Source of the DNA: SZUA-320 sp041612035
GTDB taxonomy: Bacteria > Gemmatimonadota > Gemmatimonadetes > Gemmatimonadales > GWC2-71-9
Assembly (NCBI GenBank): GCA_041612035.1
Contig: JBFILX010000018.1
Location: forward strand, 1-19,036
Length of the DNA: 19,036 nt
Direction of reading: 5' to 3'
Under the pieces are notes generated by a model that made no database searches, was not told the origin of the DNA, and was given only the letters and a program-made list of their open reading frames with translations. The position numbers and the translations under genes are program-made. This document shows positions 14,749 to 19,036 of the stretch, piece after piece (the first letter of the stretch is position 1; the number at the start of each line of letters is the position of its first letter).

Positions 14749-15455
14749 GGGCGGGGGGCGAGCTCCACGGTATCCCCGGCGGTGACGCGCTGGAGCCGCC
14801 CGTCCGCGTCCTCCACCAGCAGGGCCCCGTCCCGGGCGAGCCCCCGCGCCACGCCGGTCACCGGTTCCCGGAGCGCCCGGTTCAGCAGCCAGTCCCGTCG
14901 GGCGAAGGCCTCGAGTTCGGCCGTGGTCAGCGGCCCGCTCGCCCGGCCGGCGGCGACCGTCGCCGCCACCACCACCGGGGCCAGCGCGGCGGGGGTGAGG
15001 CCGGGGACCTGATCGGCCAGACGGGCGGCCGTGGTCGCCAGCGCCCCGGGCAGCGCGTTCGCCACGTTGAGCCCGATGCCGACCACCACCCAGGCCAGGG
15101 TGCCGGCCTCCCAGCGCGCCTCGCTCAGGATCCCTCCCGCCTTGCGACCGTCGAGCAGCAGGTCATTGGGCCACTTGATCGCCAGCGGCGAGAGCGCCGG
15201 GTACTGTCGCCCGAGCCGTTCGGCCACGGCCACGCCCACCCGGAGCGCCAGCCCGTCGGGCGCCACGCCCCCCGGGGGGCGCAGCACCACGCTCACCCAG
15301 AGCCCGCCGGGGGGCGAGGCCCAGGCCCGTCCCCGCCGGCCTCGCCCGCCGGTCTGCTCCCGGGCCGCGACCGCGGCGCCGTGGGGCGCCCCGCCGCCCG
15401 CCAGCCGGTGCGCCGCCTCCATGGTGGACACCAGCCGGTCGTGCCACTCGATCAC
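14745..15455 (-). CDS. birA: Biotin--[acetyl-CoA-carboxylase] ligase (monofunctional BirA)
   Basis: Attaches biotin through biotinyl-AMP to the carrier domain of acetyl-CoA carboxylase and related enzymes. It has 236 residues and starts directly in the catalytic domain, so the DNA-binding helix-turn-helix of repressor-type BirA is absent. Motifs: QTGGRGRRGRAWASPPGG at 35-50 (biotinyl-AMP loop), KWPNDLLLDGRKAGGIL at 94-110, and VVGIGLNVAN at 124-133. The C-terminal SH3-like domain ends in VTAGDTVEL. Start is GTG at 15455 overlapping the uppP stop (GTGA). The longer open frame upstream is the shadow of uppP. Cannot act as a biotin-operon repressor because the DNA-binding domain is missing. Confidence 0.95.
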   Translation of the reverse strand: MIEWHDRLVSTMEAAHRLAGGGAPHGAAVAAREQTGGRGRRGRAWASPPGGLWVSVVLRPPGGVAPDGLALRVGVAVAERLGRQYPALSPLAIKWPNDLLLDGRKAGGILSEARWEAGTLAWVVVGIGLNVANALPGALATTAARLADQVPGLTPAALAPVVVAATVAAGRASGPLTTAELEAFARRDWLLNRALREPVTGVARGLARDGALLVEDADGRLQRVTAGDTVELAPRP

Positions 15456-16243
15456 CGCGCCGCCGCTCCGAACCAGGCGATGGTGAGGAGCCCCACCGCG
15501 GCGCAGTACCACGCGAAGTGGTGGAAGCGGCCCCGCTCCAGCAGCCGGACCAGGAAGCGGATGGCCCAGATGCCGCTCAGCAGCGCGGCCAGGAAGGCAG
15601 CGGCGAACCCGCCGGTGAGGAGGGCGTCGAACGACTCGATGTGGCGCACCTCGAGCACCGCCGAACCGGCGATCGCCACCACCGAGAGCAGGAACGAGAA
15701 CTCCGCCGCGGCGGCCGGCCCGACCCGGCCCCAGAGCGCGGCCGCGATGGTGGTCCCCGAGCGCGAGACCGCCGGGAGGATCGCCACCGCCTGGGCCACG
15801 CCGATCCCCAGCGCGGCGACCGGGCCGATCCCCTCGCGCGCCGGCCGCCGCACGGCCCAGCGGGTGGACCAGAGGATGGCCGCGGTGAGCAGGAAGTTCA
15901 CGCCCAGGCCGACCCCGGGCTGGAAGCGCGCCGCGAAGAAGTCGCGGAAGCCGATCCCCGCGATGGCGGCGGGCACCGAGCCCAGCGCCAGCAGCCCGGC
16001 GTAGCGCCAGGCCGGGCCCTCGCCGCGGACCAGCCCGACCGCGAGGGTCCGCACCCGCGGAGCGAAGGCGATCAGGACCGACAGCAGCGTGGCCACGTGC
16101 AGCCCGATCTCGAACGAGATGCCGGGCGGGTCGTAGCCCAGCAGGGCCTCGCCCAGCACCAGGTGGCCGGAGGAGGAGACGGGGAGAAACTCGGTGAGCC
16201 CCTGCACCAGGCCGAGCAGGAGCCCGTCGAGCCACCCCGGCAT
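15452..16243 (-). CDS. uppP: Undecaprenyl-diphosphatase (bacitracin resistance protein)
   Basis: A 263-residue integral membrane phosphatase that turns undecaprenyl diphosphate into the monophosphate lipid carrier for peptidoglycan and other glycans. Both conserved motifs are present: GLTEFLPVSSSGHLVLG at 15-31 and the PAVSRSGTTIAAAL region near 157-170. The multiple hydrophobic helices and length match the BacA/UppP family. ATG at 16243 shares one base with the bshA stop (TGATG), and the gene overlaps birA by 4 bp. Loss of the enzyme raises bacitracin sensitivity in other bacteria. Confidence 0.97.
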   Translation of the reverse strand: MPGWLDGLLLGLVQGLTEFLPVSSSGHLVLGEALLGYDPPGISFEIGLHVATLLSVLIAFAPRVRTLAVGLVRGEGPAWRYAGLLALGSVPAAIAGIGFRDFFAARFQPGVGLGVNFLLTAAILWSTRWAVRRPAREGIGPVAALGIGVAQAVAILPAVSRSGTTIAAALWGRVGPAAAAEFSFLLSVVAIAGSAVLEVRHIESFDALLTGGFAAAFLAALLSGIWAIRFLVRLLERGRFHHFAWYCAAVGLLTIAWFGAAAR

Positions 16244-17364
16244 CAGCCGAGGACCTCCTGGTACACCTGCTCGTAAAGGGGCACGATCCGGTTGGCCCGG
16301 AAGGTGTCGGCGCGCTCCACCGCGGCCTGCGCCATGGCCGCGTGCCGCGCCGGGTCACGCAGCAGGTCGATGGCCCGCCGGGCCATGGCCTCGACCGAGC
16401 CCGGGGGCTCGAGGATCCCGTTCACTCCGTCGTCGATCACCTCCGGCAGGCCCCCGGCGCGGCTGGCCACCACCGGCACCCCGCAGGCCATCGCCTCCAG
16501 CGCGGCGAGCCCGAACGACTCGGACTGGGAGGGAAGCAGGAACAGGTCGCTGGCCTGCAGCAGCTCGGTCACCGAGTCGATCCGGCCGAGGAACCGCACG
16601 TCCTCCTCGATCCCGACCTCGCGGGCCTCCCGCTCGGCCTCGCCCCGCTCGGGGCCGTCCCCCAGCATGAGCAGGGTGGCCGGCACGGCCTTCCGCACGC
16701 GGGCGAAGATCCGCACCACGTCCCGCACCCGCTTCACCTCGCGGAAGTTCGACGCATGGCACACCACCGCGTGGCCCTCGGGCGCGAGCCCGTCCCGGCG
16801 CTTGGGCGACGCGGGCTGGTACTCGCCCAGGCAGACGAAGTTCGGCACCACGTGGATGGGCCGCTCTATCCCGAAGGCCCGGACCGTCTCGTCGCGCAGG
16901 TAGCGTGACACGGCGGTGACGGCGTCGGACTGCTCGATGGAGAACTTGGTGATGGCGTAGAAGCTCACCTCCTGCCCCACCAGCGTGATGTCGGTCCCGT
17001 GCAGGGTGGTCACGACCTTGAGGTCGCGCCGGCCCCGCAACATCTCGCGCGCCAAATATCCCGTGGTCGCGTGGGGAATCGCGTAGTGCACGTGCAGCAG
17101 GTCGAGCCCCTCCTGCAGCGCCACCTCGTGCTGCTTGGAGGCCAGCGCCAGGGTGTAGGGGAAGTGATCGAACAGCGGGTAGTGGCCCGAGCGGGTGTCC
17201 ACCTCGTGGAAGTAGACCCGGTCCACGTAGCCTCGCAGCCGGAACGGGTAGGCGTAGGTGATGAAGTGGATCTCGTGGCCCCGCCGGGCCAGCGCGAGGC
17301 CGAGCTCGGTGGCCACGGCGCCCGATCCGCCGTAGGTGGGGTAGCAGGTGATGCCGATCTTCAT
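16243..17364 (-). CDS. bshA: N-acetyl-alpha-D-glucosaminyl L-malate synthase (bacillithiol pathway)
   Basis: A 373-residue family 4 glycosyltransferase that makes GlcNAc-malate from UDP-GlcNAc and L-malate, the first step of bacillithiol synthesis. It opens with MKIGITCYPTYGGSG, the BshA signature; further BshA-type blocks are HVHYAIPHA at 91-99, LHGTDITLVG at 121-130, and SNFREVKRVRDV at 205-216. The GT4 donor-site motif is SESFGLAALEAMACG with Glu282 and Glu290. ATG at 17364 overlaps the miaA stop (ATGA). The UDP-GlcNAc it uses is possibly supplied by the GlmU-like protein at 4251. bshB and bshC are not in this window. A longer reading of the frame upstream is the shadow of miaA. Confidence 0.93.
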   Translation of the reverse strand: MKIGITCYPTYGGSGAVATELGLALARRGHEIHFITYAYPFRLRGYVDRVYFHEVDTRSGHYPLFDHFPYTLALASKQHEVALQEGLDLLHVHYAIPHATTGYLAREMLRGRRDLKVVTTLHGTDITLVGQEVSFYAITKFSIEQSDAVTAVSRYLRDETVRAFGIERPIHVVPNFVCLGEYQPASPKRRDGLAPEGHAVVCHASNFREVKRVRDVVRIFARVRKAVPATLLMLGDGPERGEAEREAREVGIEEDVRFLGRIDSVTELLQASDLFLLPSQSESFGLAALEAMACGVPVVASRAGGLPEVIDDGVNGILEPPGSVEAMARRAIDLLRDPARHAAMAQAAVERADTFRANRIVPLYEQVYQEVLG

Positions 17365-18323
17365 CCGGCCGCGCTCCGGGCCCTGGCCGGGGTGGTCCCG
17401 GCGGCGCCGGCGGCTTCCCACGCGGCGACGATCTCCGCCGCCACTTCGTCGGCCGGCCGGGTGGCGTCCAGCGTCAGCACCGGGCCGGGCAGCTGGTGCC
17501 GGAACCAGGTCTCCTGCCGCTTGGCGTACTGCCGGGTGCTGATGGTGATCGCCTCTGCCACGCTCGCGCGATCGCGGCGCCCCTGCAGGTAGTCCACCGC
17601 CTCCCGGACCCCGACGGCGTCGAGTCCCGGCCCGGTGGGCGGCGCCCCGTCGGCCAGCACCGCCGCCACCTCCTCGATCATGCCCCGCCGCACCATCTCT
17701 TCCGCCCGGTGCCGGATGCGTCGGTGCAGCACGGGCCGCGGCGCGGTCAGCCGCACGTACCACGGATCGAGCACGCCCCGCGCCCGGGCGATCCGCTGCC
17801 AGTATCCCAGCGGGCGGCCGGTGAGCAGCGCCAGCTCCAGGGCCCGCAGGGCGCGCTGCCGACCGCCCCCGCGGAACCCGGGGTCGAGCCGGGTCACCCA
17901 GCGGATGAGGGCCGGGTCGTCGAGGGTGCGGAGCCAGTCGTCGAGTGCGCGCCGCCGGGCCGGCTCCATGGGGGGCTCGCGGAAGAGCCCCTCCGCCAGG
18001 GCCCGCACGTAGAGCCCGGTCCCCCCCACCACCACCGGCAGCCGCCCGCGAGCCAGCACGTCGGCCACCCAGCCGGCCGCGTCCGCCGCGTAGCGCCCGG
18101 CACTGTACCGCTCGCCGGGCTCGACCAGGTCGAGGCCGTGGTGGGGGACCCGGCGGCGCTCCCGGCGGGTCGGCTTGGCGGTGCCGATGTCCAGCCGCCG
18201 GTAGACCTGCCGGCTGTCGGCCGAGACCACCTCGAGCGGCCAGTGGGCGGCGAGCGCCAGCGCGACGGCGGTCTTCCCCACCGCCGTCGGGCCCACCAGG
18301 ACGGGGACCCTAGCGGCGGCCAA
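17361..18323 (-). CDS. miaA: tRNA dimethylallyltransferase MiaA
   Basis: Transfers dimethylallyl from DMAPP to A37 of tRNAs that read UNN codons, improving codon reading. At 320 residues it is of usual length. Motifs: the P-loop GPTAVGKT at 11-18, SADSRQVYRRLDIGTAKP at 34-51 with the catalytic Asp36, VVGGTGLYVRAL at 98-109, and the C-terminal AITISTRQYAKRQETWFR. The start is TTG at 18323, with GGAG upstream, and it overlaps mutL by 14 bp; no ATG or GTG gives a better distance to the P-loop. The mutL-miaA order is common in bacteria, which supports both calls. Confidence 0.96.
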   Translation of the reverse strand: MAAARVPVLVGPTAVGKTAVALALAAHWPLEVVSADSRQVYRRLDIGTAKPTRRERRRVPHHGLDLVEPGERYSAGRYAADAAGWVADVLARGRLPVVVGGTGLYVRALAEGLFREPPMEPARRRALDDWLRTLDDPALIRWVTRLDPGFRGGGRQRALRALELALLTGRPLGYWQRIARARGVLDPWYVRLTAPRPVLHRRIRHRAEEMVRRGMIEEVAAVLADGAPPTGPGLDAVGVREAVDYLQGRRDRASVAEAITISTRQYAKRQETWFRHQLPGPVLTLDATRPADEVAAEIVAAWEAAGAAGTTPARARSAAG

Positions 18324-19036
18324 ACCGGCGCTCCAGCTCCTCGCGGGGCAGCTGCACGATGGTCGAGCGGCCGTGCACGTCGTGGGGCGGGAGCGCGGTG
18401 GCGAAGAGCCGGTGCAGCAGTTCCCGCATCTCCGACTCGTGCAGCACCGTCCCGGCCTTCACCGCGGCCCGGCAGGCGTAGGTCGCGGCGAACCGCTCGA
18501 ACCGGTTGGCCCAGCCGGCGAACCGGCCGCCGGCCAGGTCGGACACCAGGTCGCGCAGGCAGGCCTCGGCGTCGAACCGCGGGTGCGGCGAGGGCACGGC
18601 GTGCACCACCACGGTCCGGCCGCCGAACGGCGCGACCTCGAACCCGAGCCGCTCGAGCACGTCGCCGTGCGCGGCCAGCTGGTCCAGCTCCTCGTCGTTG
18701 AGGTCGAGGGTGAGCGGCAGGAGCAGCCGCTGGGAGGGCGCGCCGGCGCCGCGCAGCTGGTCCAGCACCTCCTCGTACAGCACCCGCTCGTGCGCCGCGT
18801 GCTGATCGATCAGGACCAGCCCGCGCTTGTCTTCGGCGAGCAGGTAGGTCCCGAGGAGCTGACCCAGCAGGCGAAGGTCGGCGAAGCGCAGTCTGCTGGC
18901 GGCACCCTCCGCACTGGCCAGGGGTAGCGCGGGTGCCAGCTCCGAGATGGCCGGCGGCGCCTCCGCCAGCACCCAGTCCGTCACACCGTCGCGCGCCGAT
19001 GCGGGGACGTCCGGAACCGACACGGCGGCGTCACCC
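18310..19036 (-). CDS. mutL: DNA mismatch repair protein MutL, C-terminal part (5' end beyond the window)
   Basis: The last 241 residues of MutL. The N-terminal ATPase half lies outside; the visible part is the end of the linker and the dimerisation/endonuclease domain, starting at LRLLGQLLGTYLLAED. The metal-binding endonuclease motif DQHA-x2-E-x4-E is intact in DQHAAHERVLYE, and the ACRAAVKAG motif is present. The third motif, normally CPHGRP, reads DVHGRS, so the Cys and the final Pro are missing. The protein ends with LPREELERRFGRR, typical of MutL. The reading frame is open to the right edge. The stop codon overlaps the miaA start region. It is probably an endonuclease-type MutL, as in bacteria without MutH. 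Confidence 0.93.
   Translation of the reverse strand, partial: GDAAVSVPDVPASARDGVTDWVLAEAPPAISELAPALPLASAEGAASRLRFADLRLLGQLLGTYLLAEDKRGLVLIDQHAAHERVLYEEVLDQLRGAGAPSQRLLLPLTLDLNDEELDQLAAHGDVLERLGFEVAPFGGRTVVVHAVPSPHPRFDAEACLRDLVSDLAGGRFAGWANRFERFAATYACRAAVKAGTVLHESEMRELLHRLFATALPPHDVHGRSTIVQLPREELERRFGRR

Noticed and set aside
14745..16358. A 537-codon frame that might be a fusion with the biotin ligase
   Set aside because: The first 301 codons are an out-of-frame reading of uppP; biotin ligase homology begins at GTG 15455.

Overview
The window is dense, very GC-rich bacterial chromosome with no mobile elements, RNA genes, CRISPR arrays or prophage remnants that I can see. Lipoprotein signals, an outer-membrane-barrel-like segment, a CIRCE-type groESL control region, a bacillithiol glycosyltransferase (BshA) and the Bacteroidetes-type GlmU-like protein suggest a diderm, GC-rich, non-proteobacterial lineage. 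Gemmatimonadota is my best guess; this is inference from gene content and style, not a database result.

Layout. (1) 1-2765, minus strand: a lipoprotein of unknown function, serS, and the N-terminal third of a UvrD/PcrA helicase that runs off the left edge, read as one unit. (2) 2796-2821: a compact divergent control region. Both promoters lie exactly 7 nt from a start codon, so both flanking genes look leaderless. (3) 2853-6256, plus strand: a Roadblock/LC7 protein, a mannose-1-phosphate guanylyltransferase, a GlmU-like left-handed beta-helix protein and a WalJ/YycJ-type metallo-hydrolase; the last three overlap by 4 bp. (4) 6174-8770, minus strand: groES-groEL with a recognisable promoter, a CIRCE-like HrcA operator and a strong UUCG hairpin at the end, followed by a small secreted protein whose 3' end overlaps the metallo-hydrolase gene. 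(5) 8885-13813, minus strand: an envelope cluster. A promoter at 13785-13813 is followed by a six-helix membrane protein, a 97-residue membrane protein, a lipoprotein, an NlpC/P60 hydrolase with an unusual barrel-like N-terminal domain, an MscS channel, a PQQ-type sugar dehydrogenase and a DUF4399 lipoprotein. (6) 13822-19036, minus strand: a tightly overlapping chain mutL (3' part) - miaA - bshA - uppP - birA - ubiA-family gene, running off the right edge.

How the genes work together. Most are housekeeping: translation (serS, miaA), protein folding (groESL), DNA repair (helicase, mutL), cofactor attachment (birA), cell-wall lipid recycling (uppP), thiol synthesis (bshA) and nucleotide-sugar supply (manC type, glmU type). 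The least explained part is the envelope cluster at 11485-13748, where three proteins I cannot name are translationally linked to a cell-wall hydrolase. It is the best candidate for something undescribed, but nothing in the window proves a new system.

Promoter style. Four proposed promoters have a TTGAC-like or TTGGCC -35 box, and three of them have a TACNTT -10 box. This looks like a lineage preference and helped choose start codons.
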